Origin: Lateolabrax maculatus
Taxonomy: Eukaryota; Chordata; Actinopteri; Acropomatiformes; Lateolabracidae
Direction: 5' to 3'
Assembly (NCBI GenBank): GCA_031216445.1
Contig: CM062196.1
Span: 6,458,501-6,522,500, forward strand
DNA: 64,000 nt
The stretch's first letter is position 1, and every line of letters starts with the position of its first letter. A program made the position numbers and the translations under genes. Under the pieces are notes generated by a model. It did not search any database, had not been told where the DNA came from, and was given only the letters and a program-made list of their open reading frames with translations. Of the stretch, positions 1-14,482 are shown in pieces.

Positions 1-2345
1 CATTAAAACCTCTTTAGCGTCTTCATTGCCGTAACAGCACTGAATGGTTCATTTTAAGGGTGCTTGTTACTAATCCAGGAGTTTTTACCTGATAGCTAAA
101 TGCCAAAGAATTACACTCAATTATCCATTTCTCCCCCAAACAGACTCATCACTGACGACCTTCGGGTCATCTGTATATTTTCCCATAACTATTGAATTTA
201 CATAATGTGCTATGCTGTGGGGTGTTCCTGTTCATAATCCTTATACCAGACATCAAGGCACTGATTTTCTGGGGTTGAGACATTACAAAGTCAGCATCCA
301 TTTTGTCTGAGTGGCATCAGCAAGATCCTGCAGTGTGACAATCAGTGCTGATTAGAGGAGCTGCGTAGACTCTCCCAGGCATTATTTAAACTCCATCTTT
401 ATGTGCGCACGCTCTTTTCGGCTCCGCTGCTGCATATCTACACTGCCAGGATTAAAGTGAGCCCTTCCCGCCACCCAAGTGTCTCTGTGTAGATAAAGGT
501 TATTGAATTGCAACATCAGACACTTCAGCCAACCTCACTCAGCCACACACTGGACCAACATGTGACACACTCTCTACAGTCCCCCGCCAGTCCAAGTGAT
601 GCTTCAAAACTTTAGATGTAGAGAGGAAACTGTTGAAGGGTACTTAAGCTTTTGTATTATTTGGAGGATAGTTTATATTCATAACATAAAAGTCTTGAAT
701 AATCAACGTAAGAAATCTAATCATTACAAGTCCACTCAGGCATATTTCATACTCGGAGGCATGCTGACAAAGGCTGTACTGAGAAGCCTGTAAACCCATT
801 GTGAAACATAATGGGGGGAAAAAAGACAAACACGAGAATTTTGGTAACTTTAGAAGTCAAATAATCTCAAGTCACACATCACGGCTGAGAAGAATATTGA
901 GATAAAACGGAGATACAGCAGTCTTACTAGTCCCTTTGGCACTGCTATGAAAGCAGTTTGATTTTAATTTATTCAAAAGAGAAAAAAAGGACAATTCGGG
1001 TCTTTGAAATGAGGGCTGGTATTTATTTCATTGATGTTCCATTCCTGTAATGGTAAAAGACACAGTCAAATGAGTCAGTAATTGTTATACATATAGTATT
1101 ACAGCTTAAAAGATGCTGATGTGTTTGGTACTTTTCACTGATCACCTGACTTTACCAACTTACTGAACACCACAGGGCATTAAAATTGCCATGATTTCAA
1201 ACTTTCATTCCATCTGATGAAACATATTCATCTAAAGACAAACTGTCAAAGCAGAGCCTTTCATCACAGCACGACTTCTCCCCCACTTTTTGTAGCCTTG
1301 ATTTATAGACCCCATATCGAGTCACTGCTGACTTCTGCCATTTCATTTTCATATGGCAATTAAAGCACTGCTGAGGAGAAAGTGAAATATTGACAGTGGA
1401 CAGTAAGACAGCTGGAGGACAACTGTTACTAGCCTTGGTACAGCTTAGCCAAACAGGTATTGCAACTTCTTTGTTCTTGAGCCTCCTGAGTGTTTATATT
1501 GGGAGGAGGAAAGCTCTGAGTTATCAAACATGATTGCAGGATGTTGATGATGAGGATATTGCTGATGACAATGATTGCTCTTTGACTACATCCTGTAACT
1601 CAAAACTCTCAAAACAGCTTGTTGCTGTGACCTTTTTGCAAACAAAATGCTTTAGATATAAAAATGTCCTAGACTATAGAACCTAGATTGTTACTTGTAT
1701 ATGTATTTATTTATTGGTGGTGAGCAGCTGTGTAAAACTCATGAATTTAATCAAAGAGAAATCTGACGCTTAATTATCCAGCACAGGCCCATGATATCAG
1801 TCCAACACCACTGAGAAGCCAGCTGTCCTTTGGTGATAACTAAAGTTAAAACTTCAACACGTACACCCCCACCAACCCCCTTCCATCTCTCTCTGTCCCT
1901 GCTGTCATCAGTTCCACCTGCTCCAGTGTACCGAGGTGGGTTTTTCCTTGTTGTGTCTGCTGAGAGAGTAGGCAGGTCAGCATATTATAGCATGGAGGCT
2001 GGAAGAGGTTGCGCTAGTTAATTATTTTGGAATATGAACGGGAAGGATCCGTTGAGTTGCATTGTCGGACGGCTTCAATTTCATGCTTGAGGCAGCACCA
2101 GGCGTAATTTCCCAGGTGCCCCTACCCCCTACCTCCCACCCCACCCACCCCTTCTCTTTCTCTTTCTTTACCTTTGTCTCTCTCTCGCTCTATTTCTCTT
2201 TATTTGCTTTGGCTGTCATTCAATCAAGTCAAAAGTCAGTGACCCCACCATAAAAAAAAACACATGTAATAATCCACATAGATTCAAACGGAAATACACA
2301 AAAATTCAGAAACTGATAGAGACAAACTCCTATATAGTTACGAGT

Positions 2346-2347
<2 letters not shown>

Positions 2348-2412
<65 letters not shown>
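2348..2412 (+). repeat. (GT)n microsatellite
   Basis: About 65 bp of GT with one TA interruption, followed by a short GTGACT repeat. Confidence 0.95.
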
Positions 2413-3622
2413 ACTGTGACTGTGACTGGAGTGTATGAGTAAGCATTCTGAGGTCACTCTGGTCTTTTACTTCAGAGTCAGAGTAGTCTAATTTGTCTCT
2501 CGTCTCTTGCTACATGCTCTTTTAATGGAGAGCCTCTTTTGCCCTGAGCTGAATTTCACTGCCTGGACACTATATACACACACAAGCACAACTGCTCAAA
2601 CACACACTGACCTTCCTTAGTTTCAATCATTCACTTTATTTTTATCCATTAGATAGTTTGGTGTGATTCAAAATGTCAAAATGATCAAATGACACATAAC
2701 AGCTTCTTCGCTTGCAGTGCTCAACAGTTTCAGTCAATTTCAGTGGTGGCTGTGATCAGAGGCTGAAAGTAGATGTATGAGAAAAAAATCAACCAAAAGG
2801 TTTTTCCTTTGATTGTCAGCTCTGGTTGTGAGTTAGTGGCTCAACCTGAGCCACAAAGCTCTGAGTTTCTTCTACTTTGATTGGCTGAGCATTACTGGGA
2901 CTGCATGCACTTCAAATAGTCTCCTACTGTATTTTTTTTATGAATTAAAGAACACTTCAAGGTTGAATTACACACTTATGCCTGAAGGCTATAATAACTT
3001 TTTTAGCAATTTGATAAAAAGAGATCCTGTATTCAGGTACTCACTTATGCACAAGGATGAGCATCCAGAATATGCAGCTGTTTCCTGTCTGTAAACTGGA
3101 CTGACTGGTCATACTGTATGCTCATATTATATATTATATACTATATATTTATATATTATATACTAAAAATGTAGTGAGTGGACCTTGAGTTGGGGTTGTT
3201 TTGTCAAACTACTATTTCCAGGGTCCCTTTCATGCTTTGTTTGGTTAAGGTTGGAGAAAGATCGTGGTCAGGGTTAAAGAAAACAACAACATTGATCGTT
3301 TGGTAGGAGAAAGGATGCAAACTGCGGTCTCTGGTGTTGAAGTTTATGCATCCAACCATCCACCCAACCTCCTCCCTAAGATGTTTTGTGGCAGTATAAC
3401 AACATCACAACTTCATATTCTGTAGTAGTAGCTATTTGCAACTGAACGAGGACAGTCACTTGAATGCAAGAGGTTGCTGGTCAGGGAAATATAAACATAT
3501 TTACTTTTAAGCATTTGAACAAACAATTAATGCTGACTTTTCTGGTGAGGTCAGTCTACAGTGGCAGTGTCCACTATCCCTGTTCTTAATAGTTGTATAC
3601 AGCATAGTCTCATCACAAAGTG

Positions 3623-3627
<5 letters not shown>

Positions 3628-3659
<32 letters not shown>
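3628..3659 (+). repeat. (GT)16 microsatellite
   Basis: An uninterrupted GT run of about 32 bp. Confidence 0.95.
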
Positions 3660-3661
<2 letters not shown>

Positions 3662-6600
3662 TTGCTTCTGAAATCTGGCTCATAAATAATTGAAGATATA
3701 ACACTGACAGTGAGTTTAATGTAAAAAAAACAAAACATTAAAGGTCATTTCTCTCTCTCCCTCCCGCTCTCTCCCTCTCCTCATATTGTAAGCCCATCAT
3801 CACAGGCCCTCATGTGCATTGTTCTGCTTATCTTGCTGTATCTTGTGGCATCTCATTAACCACAAATGGCTTTACCTTGATTTATATCAGTAATAAGTTA
3901 AAGTGTATTGATCTGTTAAGAAAGATACAGACTAGCCACTCAACAACAACATGTACAAAAACAAATACCCTAAACAGTAAATGACACATTTTAGCTGCGA
4001 TTTGATAGCTATTATGCAATTGTGATATCCCAAAAGTGAATTCTAAGAAGAAATCCCCAATATATGGTGGAACTTTTAAAAATAAAACAAATCGGAGCCT
4101 TTAAGGGGTCATTATTGATGTAACTCCCATTAGTTACACAGATTTTAAGATCAAGAACAATTTTCATTGAACATAGATTTTTATGTTGCTGCATATTAAT
4201 TAAGCATTAGGAAAACCAGTTTGAGCCAGTTCAGTTTTTAAATCTAGATTTTCTGATTTCAGAGGACATTTGTGTGGAGTTGAAACAACTGTTTACAGCA
4301 AACTTGCGTCGTTGTTTACACTGTATGATGCAGTCAAACAGAGAAATCCACCTACACAGCAACAGCCACCATGTGATTTTTTTCATCAATCCCATTCTTC
4401 CGTTCAATTAGTGACCCTTGCTCTTGGCTGGTTACGATTGATTGGTGGTCAATATGTTTTTGCTCTCAGAGGGCGTCTTGTGGAGCAGGTACAGCCTGAT
4501 GGGATTGCTTTTGCTAGTGTTTTGGTCAGGTTTTTTAAGATCCGTGCATAATAGCAATTATGTTTTCTCCATTTAGCCAGGATGGGCTGAAAATTTGTAA
4601 CTCTTTTTTTAATTTCAGTTTAATTTTCCCTTCATAGCCCTTCTCTTCTAAGGAAACCCTAATTTGTAACACTGGATCACAGATGTGGTATCCAAAAGCA
4701 GACTCAGGAGACAGAACAGGTGTGATTAAAAACAATCTTTATTAGGTCAAAAAGGAGGCTTACAGTTAGCAACAAGAAAGCAGTCAGATAGGCCATCAGA
4801 TCCAGTGCTGTAGGCTAAGGCAGGCAGAAAGTAGTAAAAATGCAGCAGATGGTCATAAAAACAAGTACAGTCAGAGATTAATCATATGAATTACAAGCAG
4901 AGGAGGAAAGAGAGGAAGATGCAGCTGTGTCCGTGACAAAAGGACATGCATCCTCAGTAATCTCAATGCTCGTCCAACATAAATGAACAGGTGTTGAGAG
5001 ATAAATAGCTGCATGGCAAAATATAAAAAAACGTTATGTATAACTCATCCGTGTAGGACAAAACTGGACCAAATTGGTGGCAGAAGTTATCAGTCAAAAA
5101 AGATAATTTTTAGCCTTAGCACAGTTATTGAAAAATGTGAACATTCTTTACAGATGATACTCATGGAGGCATTCAAACAGACCGGGAGGTTGTTGTTGTT
5201 AAACCTTCTCTGTGGGTTTCATATTAATTGTTGAAGAAATCAGGCTGAAATCCTAATTCTGATTTTTTTGAGGCCACTAAACATGGTAAAGCATGTAATT
5301 TATCTGAGCCCGTCTTACATTGCAATTACTTTAAAAGGCAACTTTACACAGCCAGTAGCCATCTTATTATATTAGAAAAGTCCATTCAGAAGCCTTCAGA
5401 AGTCAACTACGCTCTCCACATAATTTGGCTGCCTGTTTTAATCTCCACAACCCTGCCTTTTGTGGCCCGACCCAGACTTTGAATAAACTGCCACAGAGGA
5501 AATAAGCTCAAAGTTCCCCTATCAAGTTCAGCTCTGCACTCCGTGCATCCCAAAATAGAGGCCTCGACTCTCCTTCTCCCTCTCCTGCAATCCTTCATTA
5601 GTTGAGATGTGGCACTAGCCACTGGCGGTATTTTTAATGCCCAATGTGTCGTCTACTAAACAACCATTAAGAGAGGCCTGTTTGAAGAAAGTGGCAATTT
5701 CCTATGAGAGCGTTGGTGTCGCGCTGTATTTCTTCCCCCCCACGGCACTGACAAGACCCACTGTCTAGACCGTGCTAATGGTTCCACGTTTAACAAGCCC
5801 CTCTTCTCCTTCACACAGCCTTGAGAGAGAAAGAATAAGAGAGAGAGATATTGAGAGAGAAAGAGAGGGCATCTACTGCAGTCTATTTTTGCAGTAGCAT
5901 CTACTTCAGACACCTGAAAAAACACAAATTGTACAAGTTAAGCTCTACTGACTCTATAGGTAGGTTTCCATCTACCTATTTTAATGCACATTTTCATTTT
6001 GTGCATACAAAAATATAGTGGAAATATGACAAAAAACACTTTTATATTTGAATGAAATGGAAAAGTTGAAATGAATAAGAAATGAGAAAATGTGATTAAG
6101 ACTGATGAAAACAGATTTTTTTAATAGACAAGAAAGCCCCAAAATAAAGAACTTGGTTGACATGGGCGTATGTGGCCACACTGTCTTTGGAGTCACATCC
6201 AGGTGGGGGCCCCTGTTTTTTGTCTATCCCCGCAGCAGCTTTTCAAAACTCTGCAAGGTACATGTGGATCAGAGGAAACAAATTCATTCATTGACAGATT
6301 CACATTTTGCTTTTTTGATTTACAAATTTTTGAAATTTGCATAAACCTACACAATATTTTAATGGCAACTATTCTACTCTACTATTTGAGAATCTTCTGT
6401 AAACTTTGGACTTCCGACCCTCTTTCAGTATTGTTACAAGTTCCCTTTTTTTATGACTTTATGTCATGACTTTCATTTTCCTCTTATCTTGTTTTGATGC
6501 CATCCAACTACTTTTACCTTTCTCTGCATCTGCTCTCATTGATCATTTTTCTCTCCTTCCCCTTGACTTTGATCTTTCTCTCTCCAGCATACTCCCCCCT

Positions 6601-9600
6601 CTCCCCACATCAGAGCTGCAATAATAGGTGATCAGCGTTCCAATGAAAGCCACTAATCAACACTAACCTTCATTTAAAATGTAATCTGATATTAACCACA
6701 TACGCCCTTTTGGTAAATTGGATTTTACATCTGAAGGACAAGGGGGGGTGGTGGCAAGATGTAACTGGAGGCCTTGGCCTCCAAGTTCAATCTCTTCATT
6801 TACATTCAGCGCCAAGGGGTCGACCAACTAAAGGAAACCTAAGAGTCAAAAAGTACACAGAACTGTGTGAAAAGAGACAATCATTATAACATCCCTGATA
6901 TTTAAAACCTGTTTTAATTGTTGATGTAGTAAATTAGCAACTGGCCCACCCTCAAACATTGCACTTATTTATCCAATGGATTCCTGTAGGGGGTGATTTC
7001 ATATGAATGACAACATTTTGATGATGCCAGCTTCAAATAATGTATCATCCATGTTACAGTGCACATAATTATAATAAATAATAAATATCTACTCAAAAGA
7101 AGTGGAGTCACTGTAAATATCTTAGCCAGTCAGTGACACCACTAAAATAAACAAATTAACAAATTAACAAATAGACAAATTTGGGTGAAAACCTTTCCAT
7201 TTGTCCATTCCTTACCCCGTTTGAGTAAGGGGTTAACGTTACATTTTTTCAACCACTTTCTGGTCTTTTTACCTCCCTCTCATTCCATAGCCTTCCTCAT
7301 TTTCCATGGCCATGAAAAGAAATCATGCTCCAGTTCTCGGTGTGCAATGTGAGGATATGCAAAATAGACACTCACGCATTCACACATATATTATGTATCC
7401 ATGCTCACAAACAACCAAACACACACTCAGTCATGCATACACAAATATATGTAACCATCCTCACACTTAACAGTATATACACATGCAAACACATACGGTA
7501 TGCACTTTAACTCAGGCATACACTACAGTAATTATACCTACTGTATACACACACACACATACACTTTGACCATTTTGAAATAACTCACATGAAATGAGTA
7601 CACATGATAAAGCATTATTTTCCTGCATATTGCGAGTGAAGCGTTGCTTTGTTGACTGATTTAAACCCTTAAACAGAAAGAATTGTCACCACATTTCATG
7701 TGGGTCCATCCACTTGTTTTATAAATTTTCTTAACTTGACAGCTCACACTAACAGTCTGAAGCAAGCTTTGTGTCATGATGCATTTAGGTTCAAGGAGAA
7801 AAATCTGCTTTTTTTAGAAACTGTGTGCAGGACAATGATGGTTTTTGTATTTCTTTTTCAAACTGGTAAGTACAGGGAACATTCGGCACTGTTCAGCCAA
7901 ACTGTATCTCTGCGCACTATGAGAGAGGTGAACCACTAACCATAAGAACGCATTAACGCTGCATCTTATTATATTTTCATTATCGATTTATTTGCAGATT
8001 TTTTTTTAAATAACTGCTTAACCATTTAGTCTATGAAATGTCAAAACTCCAAGGTGACATTTTCAAATGTCCAAAGATTACAACAATATATGACAAAGAA
8101 AAGCAACAAAACCTTTCATCTGAGAAGCTGGAACCAGAGAATGTTTGGATTTTTTTCACTACTTTTGGTTGAAAAATTATGAAAAAATAGTTTATTATTT
8201 TCCTGTCGATCAACTAATGTTTAATCAACTCATTGTTTCAGATCTAATTTGTATATAAAATATTATTGCCTCAAAATGTAGAATTTTTTTTTCTTTATTA
8301 CTCTTTAAACTCTATGTTGCCTGAACAGAGGTGAGCTACAGTAAAAGCAGCTGCTAACGGTCAGGGCAAGAATTAAACAGAAAAACTGCATAACTACATT
8401 TCTAAATATATTAACCCTGGGCAAAGTACTCATACACACAAACCATCATGTCCCTGAACGTACCTTTTACAAGCCTCTGAAAATAAGACCACAGCTTCGA
8501 ACAAGGGTTAATTAACGTCACCATGACGATATGACCCACTGCAACCAATCAAACCCATTAGACTTGCAAAGTCCTTACAAGCCAAATAATTGGCCGATCC
8601 ATACATCTCTGGTCTGGTATGAATCATTGATGCATATGAGCGCTCTGTGAGCTCAAGGCTCCCGTGCCTTCTGTCCTTCGTCTACTCCAGTTTTTTCTTC
8701 TCCTTTTATAAAGGTTACAGCTTGAAAAGAAAAGCATTTCTTTCTGCCCACATCTCTAAATGGATACCAGCTTAACCTGGGAGATTTGCAGTACATTATT
8801 GTATGTTTGTGTGTTTTTATTTGTGTATTAATGTGCACATTTTTGTATCTGTAAGTGTTACTTGGTGTAGAGTTTGTAGAGATGTTTAAGAGCTGAAAAA
8901 GTGAGTGACCGAATGAGAATTTTTCAGTCTATTGTGTGAGCATTTGTAGGCCCTCAGGTCACAAGAAGCCCCAATTTGATCATATTCCAGCCCAATACCT
9001 CCGAGTTCTTCTTCGAGCGTGTCTCTGCAGTATCTTCCTCTAATTGCCTTGGTCTCAGTTTGTCCATGCATTGATGTTTTCCATTCTGTGACCAATATCT
9101 GCCCCCCCACCCCCCACCCCACATCTCACCCTAATTCCTTTTTCTGCTCTATTTTATTCCCTCCGTCTTACTTGTCTATTTCCATCTTTTTCCTGTTTCA
9201 TTTACGGTCCATGAATCCAGGTTAATCCAGGTGTCTGTGGCTAAAAAAAAAGACATGAGCTTGATACATGTTAATGTTAGTTGCTTGGTATTTATAAAAC
9301 GTCTGAAGGTAAATGGCTGTAATTTTATGTGGTGTCTATTTTAGCAGACTGAGTCACCAGGATGGCCCAGTGCATGGCTGTGTATTGATTCAAGAAATGC
9401 CTTAGCCCTGTTTTTACTGCAGAGTAGCCAAGCGATAAAAGTTTACTGTTCTCAAGCAGGCACTCACCAATTTATGGTGCAACCTCATGGATGAAACTTG
9501 AGTTTAATTATCCTATTCCACAGATGATCAGCTGTTATGGACCCCATGTTAGTTTAGACTTAATTGATGATGTGTCAAACACATGCAAGAAATAAGTCAT

Positions 9601-11045
9601 ACTTCACACATTATTGCATACATTATCACACTCTTTGTTTGTGGTCATTTTTGTGCCAATGATGTTCATGTTGTGTCCTACTATAAAGTTTGTAGAAATT
9701 TTCACAGGTTGATAGTTAATAAAAGAAAAAATAAGATATTTGAGACATTACCCGTTAAAAAGAAAGTGCCTGTGCTTCTATATTTTTTTATGAAACTAAA
9801 GCTGCTTTTCATTCGATATGCATTTTGCTCTGGAGTACATGTGGAGCCAATTGATATTCACAGCAGCAGAGTATTTGGGCATTCATAATATTCCAACGAT
9901 GTAAAGAGACATGTTTCTCAGGTCTTTGCATGAAAAGATGCAAGAAAAATTGGTACTTCATCAATCAGCGCGGTGCTGTCTGGGGTGCAGGGGAATTCGT
10001 CGTACTTTTAAGCATTTTCCATTCATGCACGTCAACTTCCATTCCTACCCGTTCAAAATGTGCCATATTATTACATACGCTCCTCCCCTGTGCCTTTGTT
10101 TTGACGTGTCACCGTGACAGACAGTCACTACCTCCCGGCCTCATGCACACACCTCATGATAAATAAATTACCTGACCATTAGCCTGCGGGGCTACGGGCC
10201 GTCTGAATCAATCACCTGGGGGGCTAGCTTTGATGGTAGGCAGGCAGTTGGAGAGCTGACGTGGTGCCGCACTACAATGCTCCAATCCCCTCCCTCCTTG
10301 TGAAGGGAAATTAAGAAGGTAGTTAATCAAAGGTTCATTAGCATACAGCGCCTTGCTCAGTCCACCCCTATACCCCGCTCATAATACACACTTAGGCAGT
10401 ACATGTGAGGAGAATAACAAGTCTGTACCACTTCTGGTTGTGGACTTGTTTGAATTAGAAGACTGCATCATCCCCTATGTGCCAAATGAGTTTTCTGACC
10501 CCAGGACCAGCTAAATCTGTTTATAATTCACTGCATATTTTTTCCTCAAAATAAAATCCAACAAAACCGTAAAAGCAGAAAGATTTACTTTATATATGCA
10601 CAGGTACAGCCTGCTCTACTGTATATCAATAAGCTGACCAGGTCTTCAACTAGATAAATGTTCATATTTTTACCCACATTATATTTCCTGTAGCCAATTC
10701 AGCTTTTGCCAGTTCACTTACACTTTGCAACATGAACTTCTATTAAAGCAGTTTGCATTGCATTGTCAGAGTAATCCCTGTTTTTCGTGTTACAATGGTA
10801 ATTCCACATGTCTTTTGACAGCACTACTCTTCTCCATCTTGATCCATCATATGGATGCCACATGTATGTTAGAGAAACCTGATTTCTAGGTTTATAGGTC
10901 TATTTAACAAAACTTAAATTCCATAAAAATAATGTGCGTATCCCATCTCATCTCCTGACACTTTCTAATGCCAAGTCTGTGAAATGAATGTATGAGTAGG
11001 TTACAGTATGAGTGAAAGGGCACTTGACTGAATCTATTGAGGTTC

Positions 11046-11065
11046 ATATGCTTATATAAGCATAT
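11046..11065. repeat. 20-bp perfect palindrome
   Basis: ATATGCTTATATAAGCATAT reads the same on both strands with no spacer. It lies just upstream of the LINE fragment. Confidence 0.9.
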
Positions 11066-11109
11066 AATAAAAACGACACTTCAAACAGTGTAGTTTACTG
11101 GTAGCCGGC

Positions 11110-11625
11110 AGCTGCACTACTTTGAGACACCATGGCCACTGCTTAAATCGGAGATGACGGAGAAACAACAGAACTGGAAAATCCTCCTGTTTCCCTGAAG
11201 TCACAGATGTGGCAACATTTTTTGCTCTGCAATGAAGGTGATCGGCTGCAATCTGCCATCCTCACACGACCTGTACACCTCCACGACCCTGAGGCAAGCA
11301 GGAGAGATTGTGGCTGACCCCTCCCACCCTGGTCACAAACTGTTTCAGACACTCCCCTCCAGTAGGAGGCTGTGGTCCATCAGGACCAAAACCTCATGCC
11401 ACATGAACAGTTTACAGTAAAATTGTAACCGTAAAATGTATTAACGTTAAGTCTATTGCGTTACATGAATCCAACCTTCCTACTGTGAGATTGTGCACAT
11501 TCTGGTCAATACTTTGGACATATTTTCTATTTTTTTTAATTTTATACGTATAATGTTTATTGCTGCACCAATATTCTAAGACAAATTCTTTGAATGTGAA
11601 AACCTTTTGATTCTGATTCTGAAAC
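11110..11625 (+). mobile_element. LINE 3'-end fragment (non-LTR retrotransposon)
   Basis: The + frame starting at 11232 contains ADPSHPGHKLFQTLPSSRR followed by LWSIRTKT. This resembles the stretch near the C-terminus of many vertebrate non-LTR retrotransposon proteins (pattern SHPGH.LF..LPSGRR..S.R.KT). It is followed by a stop, then AT-rich sequence, and ends near 11610-11623 with GATTCTGATTCTGA, a tail type common in fish LINEs. The element is 5'-truncated and decayed. The exact 5' edge is uncertain. Confidence 0.6.
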
Positions 11626-13874
11626 GGCATGCCAACATTGTTAAACTGCAGTCTGGTATGTCTGTGGATTCACTTTAAACGTGTAATTTACAACGTTATC
11701 ACTCGGATGTGTCGATAACCCTTTACGAGACAAAAACAGACTGGAAGCCAAGGCTTTCTGCACACAGGCAGCCTCTCACTGCAGATCCAGACTGTTCCAA
11801 AGCAATAACTAATGCTATAGGAGTGTTTATCACTGCCGATATGTGACCGTACTCAAAATTATTTAAACTGATATATATATAATATATATGTTATATCACA
11901 CTTGATACCATATAGCCATTTTAAAGAAGAATATACAAAATGTAAATTACAGTTTTCAGGGCATAAAACCGACGATCTGTTCTTTACAAATGAAGACTCG
12001 ATAGTCTCACAATGGCAGAGCCGCTGTAGTGCTGAAAAAAAAGAGTTTAAATCGAAACTCAAATCAGATTGTGACCTTTTAAGTTGAAAGTCAAATCGAA
12101 TGGTGGATTTGGAGAATCGCGACACCGCTATTGTATATGTCACAGAAATGGATGTTTGAGGGAAAAGGTCTGACCTGGTCATCCAGCCAGTTGGGTTTGT
12201 TTATGTGTTTGCTTTACCTCGATGTAACCTGGATACATTCACCTACCGCACACCCCGTTTCCCACTCATTGGATAATGCATACAACCATCTGGGAGCTGC
12301 CATGTCCAACCACCATCTCTTATTGCTCGTAACCGAGCACCTCCACTGGAGCATGGCCATCATCAGTTCCTCAGCTATTATTCGCTGTAGGCCTTGGCAG
12401 TGAGCAAGCCGGCTGGCTGCTAACTGCCCAGTGTTCGTCTCTGTGCCCCAGGAGTTTTATAGCCCATGAAATATTCATCCAACACAAAGTCTAAAGAATA
12501 GTGAATTCAGTTAAATGCCTATGACTGGCAGCTGAGGAAAGAGATTTGTAGCTGTAAGTGGTTCTGGTTACAGTATGTATTTATGTGTTTGTGTGTACAC
12601 AAGTCTAGGTGGTGTATGTGCGCATGTGCCTGCCTCCATGAACACGTGTATACATTTGTATTTACAATTTACACCTACAGTTTATGTACTGCATGTGTCC
12701 AGTGTTGCACCATCATCATTTTAGTATGTTGTTGTACTTATATGTTTTGTAAAGATAGTTTTCTTTCATAGAGTTTCAGTCAATATTGCACTTGGCCTGG
12801 AATATGATCATAGTCGGCATTATCCCTGCAGGCACAGACGTGTCCCCAGCGTACCGTCGATAAGTCCATCAATGCTCCACAGTGCCCGCTCTGCCGCTGG
12901 ATACACCTGTCAGCATTTAGTGACACAGGAACTAAGAGAGAGGGCAAATCTAAGCACTGACTTTCAAAAGTCTGGGAAAAGTACCTTGACTACAACTTCA
13001 TTATCATCACCATCTGGATTGGTAAAGTCAGGCGGCAACAACCTTGACAAAAAATGCTTTAGATGATTCTTTCTTTGATTTTTTTCCAATGAGTTTATGT
13101 GATCTTCAAGTGCAGACAAAGACAAAAACATGCAAGCTAAGGAGAGTAAATCTCTGTCTTTAGTTGGCATGCTTTTTGTTTGTCTGTGCAGTCTTGATGG
13201 CTGTTGTTGATCATGCTAATTACCTTCATGTACTACCACTTGTATTTATTCCAAACAAACTGCTCTTGCTTCTGCAGGCAATGTGAAACATATCTCTTAA
13301 TTTGCACATACCAATTTTCTCTGTGAATGCTCTGCAATACTGAAGCTGTGAATATAACAACCTTTTATAGACTGTATGAATGTATGGATAGAGCTGCTAT
13401 TGTATTATATCAAAGGCCAATGGAGAGCAGCTGAACAGGCATTTTAGTAGTCACAAATTGTTACTCAAATATATAAAACTAGGAAATTGGAATTGCCCTT
13501 TTCATTTAGTTAACATTATTACTCTTGGGATGGAAATTATCTAATTGATTTTGTCATAATCAATGTCAATGGAGCTCTTTGTTGTTCTTGCTGGTCTGTA
13601 TTCAGTGATTTGATTGGCAACTGATCCATGACTCCATCTTTCTCGACTCCCAGGGCCCCAAATGGTCAGTCAGACAAATTACATCCTTTTAACCCAACTG
13701 TCAATCAGACACTTAGTGGACTGAACCCCTGGGGCGATGAATTTCTGCGTGTGGGTTCGAATTAGAGTGAGAAAGGAGGCCTTGGACTCTACTCACCAAC
13801 ACAAACACATACATACACACTTAGAAAAACATGAGACCAGTGTTGTCTGCTGTATATAGGACAGTATCTCCAAG

Positions 13875-13911
13875 ACACACACACACACACACACACTCAC
13901 ACACACACACA
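13875..13911 (+). repeat. (AC)n microsatellite
   Basis: An AC run with a single TC interruption. Confidence 0.93.
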
Positions 13912-14442
13912 TTTCAATAGATTGAACAGTAAGCCAGATGTCAGCAAATTCGCTGGCCCCCCATCCTCACATTAACACATCTAGAGACACCTTACATTGA
14001 TATTCATATTCACATATTCGCCAGGCTGTAATGATATGGCTCTTGCTTGTTCATTCTCTTTAAGTGGATCTGCAGGAGGCTTTTGTTCTTTTAAGACCAG
14101 GAGACACTTTGAAAAGATGCTCACACAAGTGCCTGATTTTCAGTAAGAGGAATATTGACAGAGGTGAGTGGTCATCCAAAAGTTCAGCACCAGCAAAAGA
14201 CAGGACTCCAAACTCCAATCCTGCCCAGTTCCATTAAAAAAAAAATGCAAGTGGCCAATTTTTAAATAGTGTAAAACCTGGCAACGTACGCTGCACAGTT
14301 GGGGAAGAATCTGGCAATCACAAACGGCAAGGCTGAAACTCCCAGCGTTCCTTCCATGAGGGGTAGCGTTTGAAAGGCAGCAATGAATAAAATAGAGAAT
14401 GAGACTGAAATGGGCAAATCCCATAGGTACTATTGATCGGTG

Positions 14443-14443
<1 letters not shown>

Positions 14444-14478
<35 letters not shown>
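14444..14478 (+). repeat. (AC)n microsatellite
   Basis: An uninterrupted AC run of about 35 bp. Confidence 0.95.

Positions 14479-14482
<4 letters not shown>

Noticed and set aside
4680..4930. Possible dispersed transposon
   Set aside because: The texture suggests a fish repeat, but no terminal repeats or coding remnant could be identified by eye, so no feature is claimed.
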